Shown in pieces: positions 22,468 through 31,089 of a DNA stretch of 47,188 bases. How positions within the stretch are numbered: the stretch's first letter is position 1; each line of letters begins with the position of its first letter. The notes under the pieces were generated by a model. That model was given only the letters and a program-made list of their open reading frames with translations. It did not search any database and was not told the DNA's origin. A program made the position numbers and the translations under genes. This DNA comes from Pseudomonadota bacterium. GTDB lineage: Bacteria; Pseudomonadota; Gammaproteobacteria; Xanthomonadales; Rhodanobacteraceae. The stretch is taken from positions 1 through 47,188 of the forward strand of contig JAJYSM010000022.1 in the NCBI GenBank assembly GCA_021793575.1, written 5' to 3'.

Positions 22468-23031
22468 ATGAGCAGTGAAAGCGCACCGAAGAAATTCGCC
22501 AACCCGGCCCCGTTGGGCCTGGCTGGCTTCGCCCTGACAACCTGGTTGTTGAGCATCATCAACGTCGGCTGGTTCGACGGTGGCGCGATGCCCATGGTGC
22601 TTGCCGTTGCGCTGGCCTTTGGCGGTACCGCGCAAATGATCGCCGGTGTGATGGAAATGCCCAGCGGGAATACTTTCGGCACCACGGCCTTCATCAGCTA
22701 TGGCGCGTTCTGGTGGTCGTTTGCGCTGTTCCTGGAGTTCGGGCATGACAAGGTGCCGGCCAGCTTTGTGGGCTGGTATCTGTTCATGTGGGGCGTATTC
22801 ACTTTCTACATGTGGGTCGCCACGCTCAAAAAGCCGCGCGCGTTGCAGCTGATCTTCCTGGCGTTGTGGATCACCTTCTTCCTGCTGGCGGCCGGTGAAT
22901 GGACCGGCATGAGTGCACTGCATGTCGCCGGCGGCTACGGTGGGCTGCTCACGGCGGCACTGGCGTTCTACCTGTCGGCGGCGGAAGTCATCAACGACTC
23001 GCATCAGCGCACGGTGTTGCCGGTCGGCTAG
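22468..23031 (+). CDS. satP: Acetate/succinate permease SatP (YaaH/GPR1 family)
   Basis: SatP-type proteins are six-helix inner-membrane channels that take up acetate and succinate with protons. The 187-residue sequence carries the family signature NPAPLGLAGFALTTWLLS near the N terminus, followed by six hydrophobic helices. It is divergent from acs, giving a complete uptake-and-activation pair next to crbS/crbR. Confidence 0.95.
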   Translation: MSSESAPKKFANPAPLGLAGFALTTWLLSIINVGWFDGGAMPMVLAVALAFGGTAQMIAGVMEMPSGNTFGTTAFISYGAFWWSFALFLEFGHDKVPASFVGWYLFMWGVFTFYMWVATLKKPRALQLIFLALWITFFLLAAGEWTGMSALHVAGGYGGLLTAALAFYLSAAEVINDSHQRTVLPVG

Positions 23032-23110
23032 CCTGGCGGTCAATCAGCGCTTGCACGCATCGACGCCGAACGCGTGCGACGAGGTTGGATACGTCGTGCG
23101 GTTCCACCCG

Positions 23111-23155
23111 CGACATGGCATCGACCTGACAGGTGTTCAGGTCGATGCCGTGTCG
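23111..23155 (+). terminator. Strong stem-loop downstream of satP
   Basis: Nineteen-base arms (23111-23129 and 23137-23155) pair with a single G-T mismatch around a 7-base loop. It sits 80 bases after the satP stop and in front of the EamA gene. No T-run follows, so it may act as an mRNA 3'-end stabiliser or a Rho-dependent stop. The rest of the 305-base gap (23032-23336) shows nothing recognisable. Confidence 0.6.
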
Positions 23156-23336
23156 AAGACGGTTGCCGCGGCAGGCACCGGGTGCGGTCCAGTCAGAGCA
23201 CCGAGGCTTCCGTTACCTTGGCAGCGTGCTCGAACGCCCCGCGCCGATCCATCCGGGCCGGAGGCGCCATTCAAAGGCAAGCCCGGAAAGGTCGACGCCG
23301 GGGCAGGCTCCAGCCGGACTTGGTAAAGTCGCGCGG

Positions 23337-24272
23337 ATGAATCGACGCCTGACACCCGGCACCGTCCTGCTGCTGGTGATTTCTCCGTTGCTCTGGGCAG
23401 GCAATGCGGTGGTGGGGCGCCTCGTTGTCGGGCTGGTGCCGCCGATGACGCTCAACTTTCTGCGCTGGGCGCTGGCGTTTGCGATCCTATGGCCGCTCGC
23501 CCACCGCGTCCTGCGGCGGGACAGCGGCCTGTGGCCGAACTGGAAGCGCTTCGCGTTGCTGGGTCTGCTTGGCGTGGGTTGCTACAACGCGTTGCAATAT
23601 CTGGCGCTTGAAACTTCCACGCCGCTCAACGTGACGCTGGTCGCGGCGAGTGTGCCGATCTGGATGCTCGCGGTCGGCGGGCTGTGCTTCGGTCAGCGTG
23701 TCTCGCGGCAGCAAATCACCGGCGCGCTGCTGTCGATTGCCGGCGTGCTCGTGGTGCTGTCACGTGGCCAGTGGATCCTGCTGGAGGACGTCCGGCTGGC
23801 GCCTGGCGACCTCTACATGCTGCTGGCCACCCTGGCGTGGGCGTTTTACAGCTGGTTGTTGGCGCAACCCGGGGCGACGCCGGCCAGCATCCGCCAGGAT
23901 TGGGCGGCCTTCCTGATGGCGCAAATTGTATTCGGCCTGGGTTGGTCGGGCCTTTTCGCGGCCGGCGAATGGACACTGACCGACGCGCATATCACCTGGG
24001 GTTGGCCGCTCGCCGTGGCCTTGTTGTATATCGCCGTCGGCCCCGCCGTGATCGCCTACCGCTGCTGGGGGGTGGGCGTGCAGCGTGCCGGCCCCGCCAT
24101 CGCCGGTTTTTTCTCCAACCTCACGCCGCTGTTTGCGGCACTGTTGTCGGCGGCTTTTCTCGGAGAGCGCCCGCACATGTACCACGCGTTGTCGTTTCTG
24201 TTGATCGTGGGCGGGATCGTGGTGGCTTCGTGGCGATCGCCGGTCGTCAGAGCCCGAGGTACGCGCGCTTGA
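23337..24272 (+). CDS. EamA/DMT-superfamily transporter
   Basis: A 311-residue inner-membrane protein with about ten helices and two EamA repeats; it starts MNRRLTPGTVLLLVISPLLW. Family members export or exchange small metabolites such as amino acids. The ATG at 23337 removes an unconserved upstream extension. Its last 26 bases overlap the 3' end of the convergent livF gene. Substrate cannot be told from sequence. Confidence 0.9.
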   Translation: MNRRLTPGTVLLLVISPLLWAGNAVVGRLVVGLVPPMTLNFLRWALAFAILWPLAHRVLRRDSGLWPNWKRFALLGLLGVGCYNALQYLALETSTPLNVTLVAASVPIWMLAVGGLCFGQRVSRQQITGALLSIAGVLVVLSRGQWILLEDVRLAPGDLYMLLATLAWAFYSWLLAQPGATPASIRQDWAAFLMAQIVFGLGWSGLFAAGEWTLTDAHITWGWPLAVALLYIAVGPAVIAYRCWGVGVQRAGPAIAGFFSNLTPLFAALLSAAFLGERPHMYHALSFLLIVGGIVVASWRSPVVRARGTRA

Positions 24273-24960
24273 CCTCCGGATCCTCGATCAGCGCCTGGGC
24301 AGTGCCGGCCCGCGTCACGGCCCCGGTTTCCATGACATAGCCACGGTCGGCCACCTGCAGTGCGGCGAACACGTCCTGCTCGATCAGCAGCACCGTCATG
24401 CCTTGCTTGCGGATCGCTGACAATACGTCGAGCAACTGGTCGACAATCACGGGGGCGAGGCCCAGGCTCATTTCGTCCACCATAAGCAGTTTGGGCTTGG
24501 CCATCAGTGCCCGGCCCATCGCGCACATCTGCTGCTCGCCGCCGGACATGCTGCCGGCACGCTGCGCGCGGCGTTCGTGCAGGCGTGGAAAAAGCTCGTA
24601 GACGTATTCCAGCGTGGCCCGGATGTCGGTCTTTCCGCGGCGCCGGTAAGCCCCCATCATCAGGTTTTCCAGCACGGTCATCTTGTCGAACAGCTGACGG
24701 CCCTCGGGCACCTGCACGAGCCCGAGCCCGAACGCCTGGTCGGGGCTGAGATCATGCAGGTCGTGGCCGTCGAACTCGATCCTTCCGGTACTCGCGATCA
24801 TCCGCGACAACGCCCGCAGCAAGGTCGTCTTGCCCGCACCGTTGCTGCCGACGAGCGCGACAATTTCACCGCGGCTGACGTCGATGGTGACTTCCCGGAG
24901 CACCGACATTTCGCCATAGCCGGCCGACAGGCCCTGAACACTCAGCAGGCTTTCGCTCAT
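24247..24960 (-). CDS. livF: Branched-chain-type ABC transporter ATPase LivF, system 1
   Basis: A 237-residue ATPase of the HAAT family. Walker A is GSNGAGKTT, the signature region is SMSGGEQQMCAMGRALM, and Walker B is KLLMVDEMSLGLAP. It is the last gene of a leftward five-gene operon (binding protein, livH, livM, livG, livF), and its start overlaps the livG stop by an ATGA. Substrates of the family include branched-chain amino acids, amides and carboxylates. The neighbouring acetate and symporter genes make a carboxylate possible. Confidence 0.92.
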   Translation of the reverse strand: MSESLLSVQGLSAGYGEMSVLREVTIDVSRGEIVALVGSNGAGKTTLLRALSRMIASTGRIEFDGHDLHDLSPDQAFGLGLVQVPEGRQLFDKMTVLENLMMGAYRRRGKTDIRATLEYVYELFPRLHERRAQRAGSMSGGEQQMCAMGRALMAKPKLLMVDEMSLGLAPVIVDQLLDVLSAIRKQGMTVLLIEQDVFAALQVADRGYVMETGAVTRAGTAQALIEDPEVKRAYLGL

Positions 24961-25694
24961 GCGCGTCGCCGTCCCAGGTAGGCTTCGATGACGCGGGGAT
25001 CGGCCAGCACTGCGTCCGGCGCTCCTTCGATGATCTGCTTGCCGTGATGCAGCACCAGCAGGCGGTCGGCCAGACTCTGGACCGCCTTGATCACGTGCTC
25101 GATCACGAGCACTGAAATACCGGTGCTGCGCACTTTCCGGATGGCTTCGATCACATCGTCGATCTCGACATGATTCAACCCCGCCATCACCTCGTCGAGC
25201 AGCAGCAGTTTGGGTTTCATCGCGATTGCCTTGGCCAGTTCCAGCCGCTTGCGGTCAGGCCCGCCCAGCTCGTCGGCGCGCTGGTCGGCGTGGCGGGACA
25301 GATCCATCAGCTCCAGCCATTCGCGCGCCTCTTCGCGGGCCACGCGCAGGGCCTTGGCGGTCGTCGAAGTACCAAACAGTGCGCCAACGGCGACGTTATC
25401 CAGCACCGACAATCCGGGAAAAGGCTTCATAATCTGGAACGTGCGGCCAATACCCTGACGGGCCCGTCGGAAAGCCGATGCGCTGGTGATCGAGCGGCCT
25501 TCGAAAAGAATCTCGCCGGTGGTCGGCGTGACGCTGCCGCTGATCAGGTTGATGAGGGTGGTCTTGCCGGCCCCGTTGGGTCCGATCAGGCCCAGCGTCT
25601 CGCCAGGCGCGATGCAGAAATTGACATCGTCGACCGCAACAAGCCCGCCAAAGCGTTTGCTCAGCCCGCGGATTTCAAGCAGAGGCGTGCTCAT
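24957..25694 (-). CDS. livG: Branched-chain-type ABC transporter ATPase LivG, system 1
   Basis: A 245-residue ATPase partnering LivF. Walker A is GPNGAGKTT and Walker B is KLLLLDEVMAGLNH. The signature motif is degenerate (LGGPDRKRLELAKAI) rather than LSGGQ, a variation common in LivG proteins. It overlaps livM and livF by four bases each, showing tight translational coupling. Confidence 0.92.
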   Translation of the reverse strand: MSTPLLEIRGLSKRFGGLVAVDDVNFCIAPGETLGLIGPNGAGKTTLINLISGSVTPTTGEILFEGRSITSASAFRRARQGIGRTFQIMKPFPGLSVLDNVAVGALFGTSTTAKALRVAREEAREWLELMDLSRHADQRADELGGPDRKRLELAKAIAMKPKLLLLDEVMAGLNHVEIDDVIEAIRKVRSTGISVLVIEHVIKAVQSLADRLLVLHHGKQIIEGAPDAVLADPRVIEAYLGRRRA

Positions 25695-26641
25695 AGCCGG
25701 TACTTCTTCACGTTTTCGCTGAAATAGCGCCAGCCGGTCTTGCGAAAGCGCCGCAGCACATCGGCCAATCCGCGTGGCATGAAGACCACGGCGACGATGA
25801 TCACGGCGCCGAAGAAAAGGCTCGCGACGCTTGAAATGGCGCTCGACAGGATTTCCGAAATACCCGACAGCACGAAAGCACCGACGACGGGCCCGAGGAT
25901 CGAGGCGGGGCCACCGAACACCGTCATGATGATCATCTTGACGTTGAGGCTCAGATCAAACGCGCTGACCGGGTCGATGAAGGTGATCCAGTAGGCGTGA
26001 ATGCCGCCGGCAAGTGCGCTGAAGATGCCTGATATCGCAAAAGCCAGCACTTTGTACAGCGTGGTGTTGATGCCCATCGAGGCGGCGGCGTCCTCGTTTT
26101 CGCGGATGGCGATCAACCCAAAACCGAAGCGGCTGTGCGCGATCCAGAAAACCGTGAGCGTGGCAAGCACGAGCAGCGCGAGCGAAAGTTCGTAAAACAG
26201 CGGATCGCCGTTCAGCAGCGGCAGCACGAGGCCGGTATTGCGCCCGGCAATCTCGAGGTTGGAGACAATCGCCGTCATCACCTGTGACAGCGCCAACGTG
26301 GCAATCGCGAAGTAGTGTCCACGCAGGCGCAACACGGGAATCCCCAGCACCAGCGCAAACACGACGGCAAGCACGGCACCGAAGACCAGGCCCACCCCAA
26401 ACGGAAGATGCCATTGCACCATGGCAATGGCGGTGCCGTAGCTGCCGAGCCCGAAAAACACGGAGTTGCCGAAAGAGGCATAGCCGGTATAGCCGCCGAT
26501 GATGTTCCAGCCCTGCGCCAGCGTGGCGAGCAGCAAGGTCGAAATGCTGAACTGGAGGATCGTCGCCGACGCCAGCCACGGCAAGCTGGCGAGCGCGCAG
26601 GTCACGGCGACGGCCAGCGCCACTTTCAGCTTCGGCGTCAT
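25691..26641 (-). CDS. livM: Branched-chain-type ABC permease LivM, system 1
   Basis: A 316-residue permease with about nine helices; the LivM signatures QGWNIIGGYTGYASFGNSVF and RGHYFAIATLALSQ are visible. The start at ATG 26641 was chosen because it overlaps the livH stop (ATGA) and gives a normal N terminus. A much longer open frame continues upstream only as a shadow of livH. The C terminus is basic (RRFRKTGWRYFSENVKKYRL). Confidence 0.9.
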   Translation of the reverse strand: MTPKLKVALAVAVTCALASLPWLASATILQFSISTLLLATLAQGWNIIGGYTGYASFGNSVFFGLGSYGTAIAMVQWHLPFGVGLVFGAVLAVVFALVLGIPVLRLRGHYFAIATLALSQVMTAIVSNLEIAGRNTGLVLPLLNGDPLFYELSLALLVLATLTVFWIAHSRFGFGLIAIRENEDAAASMGINTTLYKVLAFAISGIFSALAGGIHAYWITFIDPVSAFDLSLNVKMIIMTVFGGPASILGPVVGAFVLSGISEILSSAISSVASLFFGAVIIVAVVFMPRGLADVLRRFRKTGWRYFSENVKKYRL

Positions 26642-27501
26642 GCGGCCGCTCCCAGGAGTCCGTTCGGACGAAGAATCAGCACCAGCACCAAGATGCCGAA
26701 GCTGGCGACGTCGACATACGTGGGGCCGACATACAGCGCTGTCAGCGACTCGACAATGCCGAGAAAAATTCCGCCGACCACGACACCCAGCGGATTTTCC
26801 AGTCCGCCGATGATGGCGATGGCAAACGATTTCGCAGTCAACGCGGCGCCGATGTAGGGATTGATCTGCGAGACCACCCCGTAAAGATCGCCGGCTCCGC
26901 CAGCCAGCGCGGCGCCGAGCCCGAACGTCAGCGCGTATAGCCGCCGCGGCTCGACGCCGTAAAGGCGTGCGGCCCCCAGATTCTGCGCCGTGGCGCGGAT
27001 GGCGCGGCCAACGCGGAAACGCGAAAGGAACAGCCAGAGCGCGACCGTGAGCACGATCGCCACGAGGAAGGCGAGCACGCGCACGAGCGGCAAGGTGATG
27101 CCGAACAGCGTGAAATTGGCGCCGGCATAGCCCGGGTTGATGGTGCGGAAATCCGCGCTGAAGAACATCTGCGCCAGGTACGTCAGCACGACATCCAGGC
27201 CGAACGTGATCAGCAGCGTGTTGAACATCGGCGCGCGGGCGATCAGGTTCAGCAAATGGCGCTGGATCAGGTAGCCCAAACAGAACAGCGCACCCATGGA
27301 AACCGGCAACGCCACGAAGGGGTCGATGTGAAACAGGCTGAAAAGGTAGTAGCCGACGTAGGCGCCGAGCATGATGAATGCGCCGTGGGCCAGGTTGACG
27401 ATATTCAGCACCCCCCAGATCAAGGCCAAGCCGAGAGCCATCAGCGCGTACAGGCCGCCGAGCAGGACGCCGTTGGCAAGAATTTGTGCGAGCAATTGCA
27501 T
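26638..27501 (-). CDS. livH: Branched-chain-type ABC permease LivH, system 1
   Basis: A 287-residue permease beginning MQLLAQILANGVLLGGLYAL with the LivH hallmark LALIWGVLNIVNLAHGAFIM. Later conserved parts include RATAQNLGAARLYGV and FAIAIIGGLENPLGVVVGGI. It forms the membrane channel with LivM. The binding-protein gene lies 186 bases upstream, separated by an inverted repeat. Confidence 0.92.
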   Translation of the reverse strand: MQLLAQILANGVLLGGLYALMALGLALIWGVLNIVNLAHGAFIMLGAYVGYYLFSLFHIDPFVALPVSMGALFCLGYLIQRHLLNLIARAPMFNTLLITFGLDVVLTYLAQMFFSADFRTINPGYAGANFTLFGITLPLVRVLAFLVAIVLTVALWLFLSRFRVGRAIRATAQNLGAARLYGVEPRRLYALTFGLGAALAGGAGDLYGVVSQINPYIGAALTAKSFAIAIIGGLENPLGVVVGGIFLGIVESLTALYVGPTYVDVASFGILVLVLILRPNGLLGAAA

Positions 27502-27635
27502 GATGGTGGCTACGCATGGGGGGGGAGAGACGTGCCGGCCCGGGTCGATGGCCGCGCGTCGACAACGCGCGGCTCATCTTGAGCGCCTGTCGGTCGAAGG
27601 CTTCGGCGTGAGCCGCCGGGGAATCTCCGCACCGG

Positions 27636-27663
27636 CGTCATTCCGGCTTGCGCCGGAATGACG
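27636..27663 (-). repeat. Palindromic hairpin between the binding-protein gene and livH
   Basis: Arms CGTCATTCCGGC (27636-27647) and GCCGGAATGACG (27652-27663) enclose a TTGC loop. CATTCCGGC...GCCGGAATG hairpins are a widespread proteobacterial repeat. Placed just after a binding-protein gene, it probably protects that part of the mRNA or dampens permease expression. Confidence 0.8.
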
Positions 27664-27687
27664 AACAAAAGCCGGTTCAGGCGTTGC

Positions 27688-28881
27688 TTAGCGCTTGCCC
27701 CACAACGGCATGGGGTATTGCGGCTTGGAGATCATGATGCCTTGCGCATAAATCGGCGTCACCTGGCCGTTCTGCACCTGGATCACGGTTTGCGGCAGAC
27801 TGATCTGCCCGGCGGAATCGAACGCGATCGTGCCGTAAATGCTGCCGAAATTGACGTGCGAAATCGCATCACGCACCTTCTTCGGGTCAAGCGTGCCGGC
27901 AGCTTGCATGGCCTTGGCAAACGCTTCGACATCAGCCACGGCAGAGGCGGCGTGATAGTCGGGTTCATAGCCGAACTTCTGCGTATAGGCTTTGACAAAG
28001 GCCGGCGCATCGCCAAAGTACTGGTCCTTGTTGGTCGGCGAAGGCAGCCATGGCGTCATGCCGAAGGCATAGTTGGCATCGGCACCGAGTGCCTTGCGGA
28101 AATCCGCGGTCGGCACGCCGACGGTGAACGAATAGATCTTCGGGCTCAGGTTCAGGCTCTTGGCCTGGCGGATGAAGTTCAGCACTTCGGTTTCATGACC
28201 GGAGACGAGGATCGCATCCGGGTTGCTGGATTTGACTTCGGAAATCAGCGTGCTGAAATCGCTTGTGTTGCTGCTGTAGCGCTTGTCTTCGGTAAGCTTG
28301 AGGCCTGCTTTGCGGATCAGCTCACGCGTGCCGGCGGCCACCGATACGTCGAAAGCATCATCGGCATAGAGCAGCGCGACCGACTTGGGCGCGGGATTGA
28401 GCTTGCCCATCATGGCGATGGTGCTGCCGAAATACTTGCTCGCCACCGGCAGCGTGCCAAAAATATATTTGTAGCCGCGGCTGAAGATCTGATCGGAGGC
28501 GCCGCCGCCCTGGATCATCGGCACCTGGTATTTTTCGGCCACCGAGGAATCCGCCAGGGCAAAATCGCTGGCAAACGGCCCCAGCAGGAAATTGACCTTG
28601 TCCTGGGTCAGCAATTGCACGTATTGGCGCACGCTCAGGTTGCTGTCGGATTGATTGTCGAGAATTTTCAGAGCCAGCTTGTAGGTCTTGCCACCGACTT
28701 TGACGCCGCCGCTCTCGTTGATTTTCGCGATGGCGAAATTGTAGCCGTCGCGGTAATAGCGCCCCGTATTGGCCAGCGCGCCGGTTTCCTGCACCGACGC
28801 ACCCAGGGTGACCGTGTTCTGTGCATGCGCGACGCCGCTCATTGCCAGCAGGGTTGCCAAACAGCCTATTGCTCGTTTCAT
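27688..28881 (-). CDS. ABC transporter substrate-binding protein, system 1
   Basis: A 397-residue periplasmic binding protein (type I fold, Peripla_BP_6). The signal peptide [20 protein letters not shown] is followed by [20 protein letters not shown], a normal mature start. A GAGGAG ribosome-binding site precedes ATG 28881. It heads the leftward livH-livM-livG-livF operon. The ligand is unknown: family members bind leucine, amides, aromatic acids or other carboxylates. Confidence 0.92.
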   Translation of the reverse strand: MKRAIGCLATLLAMSGVAHAQNTVTLGASVQETGALANTGRYYRDGYNFAIAKINESGGVKVGGKTYKLALKILDNQSDSNLSVRQYVQLLTQDKVNFLLGPFASDFALADSSVAEKYQVPMIQGGGASDQIFSRGYKYIFGTLPVASKYFGSTIAMMGKLNPAPKSVALLYADDAFDVSVAAGTRELIRKAGLKLTEDKRYSSNTSDFSTLISEVKSSNPDAILVSGHETEVLNFIRQAKSLNLSPKIYSFTVGVPTADFRKALGADANYAFGMTPWLPSPTNKDQYFGDAPAFVKAYTQKFGYEPDYHAASAVADVEAFAKAMQAAGTLDPKKVRDAISHVNFGSIYGTIAFDSAGQISLPQTVIQVQNGQVTPIYAQGIMISKPQYPMPLWGKR

Positions 28882-28979
28882 TCAGAGTCTCCTCGTTGCA
28901 TGTAGCCATGCCGCTGTGGGGCGGCATCGTCGGTGATTGCCACCGTTCCGGTTGCCGTCGATCAAGAGCGGGAAAATCC

Positions 28980-29017
28980 GCTGATCACGCGCCAACTCGA
29001 GTTGGCGCGTGATCAGC
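28980..29017. repeat. Perfect 38-bp palindrome after the symporter gene
   Basis: Bases 28980-29017 read identically on both strands. The half GCTGATCACGCGCCAACTC is followed directly by its reverse complement, with no loop bases. It lies 11 bases past the symporter stop and about 100 bases upstream of the binding-protein start. On the leftward strand ATTTT follows, so it could be the symporter terminator. It could also be an operator for the next operon. Confidence 0.85.
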
Positions 29018-29027
29018 TCCTGGCGAC

Positions 29028-30569
29028 TCAGCCGGCGTAGTCGGCTGCCGCCGTGGCGTCCGTGTTGTTACCCATGCCCAGCTGGCGGATAACCAGATTG
29101 GCGATGATCGCCACCACGAAATTGAGCACCAACGCATACAAACCGATGTAGGCCGGGATCACCATGCCGCCGAGGTGCAGAGCGTAAGCGGATTTCTGGA
29201 AGCCGGTCAGCGACGCGGCCCAGACACCCCAGCCCAAGCCAATCGCCCACCCCAGCAGCAGCGCCTTGGAGTCGAACCAGCGGGTGTAGATGCCGGAGAC
29301 AATGGCGGGGAAGGTCTGCAGGATGAGAATGCCGCCCAGCAGCTGCAACTGGATCGCGTAGGTCATCGGCAGGAACAGGATGAACAGCAAGGCGCCGAAC
29401 TTGACGACCAGCGAGAACAGCTTGGCCATGCTGGTTTCCTGCGCCACCGAACACGTCGGGTTGATGTAGGCCTTGTAGATGTTGCGGGTGAACAGGTTGG
29501 CCGCGGCGATCGACATGATCGCCGCCGGTACCAGCGCGCCGATCGCTACCGCCGCGAAACCCACGCCGACGAACCAGCTCGGGAAAAAATGCAGCAACAG
29601 ACCGGGCATCGCAAACTGCGCCTTGTACTGGGCGAAGTACGGAGCCAGTTCAGGCAGCTTGTCGATACCCGCGGCGTAGGCCACATAGCCGAGCATGGCA
29701 ATCAGGCCCAGCACGAAGGAATACGCCGGCAGGAACACCCAGTTGCGCCGCAGGGTATTGGGCCCCTTGGCCGCCAGCACCGCGGTGGTGGCGTGCGGGT
29801 AGAGCATCAGCGCCAGCGCCGAGCCGAAGGCCAGCGTGGTGTAGAAGGAAATCATCCCGGTGTTGCCATCCTTGATCGGCGGCAGCAACAGGTGGTCCTT
29901 CGGAATCGCGGCGAAGATATGGCCGAAACCACCCATCTTGATCGGGATGATGACGATCATCGCAATGATGGTGATGTACACCAGCAAGTCCTTCACCACG
30001 GCAATCGACGCCGGCGCGCGCAGGCCGCTGGTATAGGTGAAGGCCGCCAGGATGACGAAGGCGATGATCAGCGGCAGATCGCCGATCAGGCCGTGGCCGG
30101 TGGGGAAGCCCAGGCCGCCGATGACCACCTGGATGCCGACCAGTTGCAGCGCGATGTAAGGCATGGTGGCGACGATGCCGGTGACGGCAATCGCCAGTGC
30201 CAGCCCCGGGCTGTTGTAGCGCCCGGCGACGAAGTCGGAGGCGGTGACATAGTTGTGCTTGCGTGCGACCACCCACAGCCGCGGCAGGATCGCGAACACC
30301 AGCGGATAGATCACCACCGTGTACGGCACCGCGAAAAAGCCGAGTGCCCCGGCGCCGAAGACCAGTGCCGGTACGGCGATGAAGGTATAGGCCGTGTAGA
30401 GATCTCCGCCGATCAGGAACCAGGTGATCCAGCCGCCGAAGCGGCGTCCGCCCAGGCCCCACTCGTGCAGATGGGTCATGTCGCCTTTCTTCCAGTGCGC
30501 GGAGACAAAGCCGAGCACCGTGATGAACACGAACAGCGTGACGAAAACAAGCGTGGCAACGACATTCAT
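29028..30569 (-). CDS. Sodium:solute symporter, monocarboxylate-type (MctP-like)
   Basis: A 513-residue SSS-family permease with about 13 helices; the typical WGLGGRRFGGWITWFLIGGD and ASDFVAGRYNSPGLALAIAV segments are present. The start ATG 30569 lies 4 bases after the stop of the DUF3311 gene. Pairs of a DUF3311 peptide and this type of symporter resemble monocarboxylate carriers such as MctP. Uptake of lactate, pyruvate or acetate is a reasonable guess given the acs and satP genes nearby. Confidence 0.88.
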   Translation of the reverse strand: MNVVATLVFVTLFVFITVLGFVSAHWKKGDMTHLHEWGLGGRRFGGWITWFLIGGDLYTAYTFIAVPALVFGAGALGFFAVPYTVVIYPLVFAILPRLWVVARKHNYVTASDFVAGRYNSPGLALAIAVTGIVATMPYIALQLVGIQVVIGGLGFPTGHGLIGDLPLIIAFVILAAFTYTSGLRAPASIAVVKDLLVYITIIAMIVIIPIKMGGFGHIFAAIPKDHLLLPPIKDGNTGMISFYTTLAFGSALALMLYPHATTAVLAAKGPNTLRRNWVFLPAYSFVLGLIAMLGYVAYAAGIDKLPELAPYFAQYKAQFAMPGLLLHFFPSWFVGVGFAAVAIGALVPAAIMSIAAANLFTRNIYKAYINPTCSVAQETSMAKLFSLVVKFGALLFILFLPMTYAIQLQLLGGILILQTFPAIVSGIYTRWFDSKALLLGWAIGLGWGVWAASLTGFQKSAYALHLGGMVIPAYIGLYALVLNFVVAIIANLVIRQLGMGNNTDATAAADYAG

Positions 30570-30573
30570 GGCA

Positions 30574-30795
30574 TCAGTCTCCGCTTCCCGAAGGCACGAC
30601 CATCTTGTAGACGATGGCGATGAAAACACCCGACAGCGGCACCCAGACGAGCTGCCACCAGTAGAAGAACGGAATGCCGAACAGGCTCGGTTCGAGTCGG
30701 TTGAACCAGGGCACGACGAGCACGGCAATGCAGGGGATTGCCAGCAGAATGACCTGCAGCAACCCGAGCTTGCGCGGGGTGAGGTTGGAATCCAC
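30574..30795 (-). CDS. DUF3311 small membrane protein
   Basis: A 73-residue protein with two membrane helices (LLQVILLAIPCIAVLVVPWF and FFYWWQLVWVPLSGVFIAIV). DUF3311 proteins are almost always encoded directly before a sodium:solute symporter and are thought to be an accessory subunit, as here. The 294 bases between it and the divergent porin gene hold both promoters. Their only notable motif is ACTAAGGTATGAGGT at 30916-30930. Confidence 0.88.
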   Translation of the reverse strand: MDSNLTPRKLGLLQVILLAIPCIAVLVVPWFNRLEPSLFGIPFFYWWQLVWVPLSGVFIAIVYKMVVPSGSGD

Positions 30796-31089
30796 GTTGA
30801 TGTCTCCCCAAAGGTTGGCGCCCGGAATGTCCCCCCAGGCGCAATGCCACGGATCCGGTCAGATCCGATGCGAATCAATGTAAGTCAAAAACCGGGTTAG
30901 CGCGCACACCCCCCCACTAAGGTATGAGGTCGCTGTGCGGATCAACCATGCAACAATCCGTTTCACCAAATATTCATGCATTCGCAACAACGCAACAACG
31001 CCACACCGCTGCACGACGGCCCCTGGGGACCTGCGGCTGTGGCAACTGCCTGGCGATCCATGTTCCATCCACCAGAGGGGAAAACTGCC

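Noticed and set aside
25691-27577. A single 628-codon leftward frame covering livM and livH
   Set aside because: The upstream half is an out-of-frame shadow of livH; a normal LivM starts at 26641 with an ATGA overlap.
30688-30710. GGTTCGAGTCGGTTGAACC, resembling a tRNA T-arm
   Set aside because: It lies inside the DUF3311 coding sequence, and no acceptor, D or anticodon arms can be built around it.
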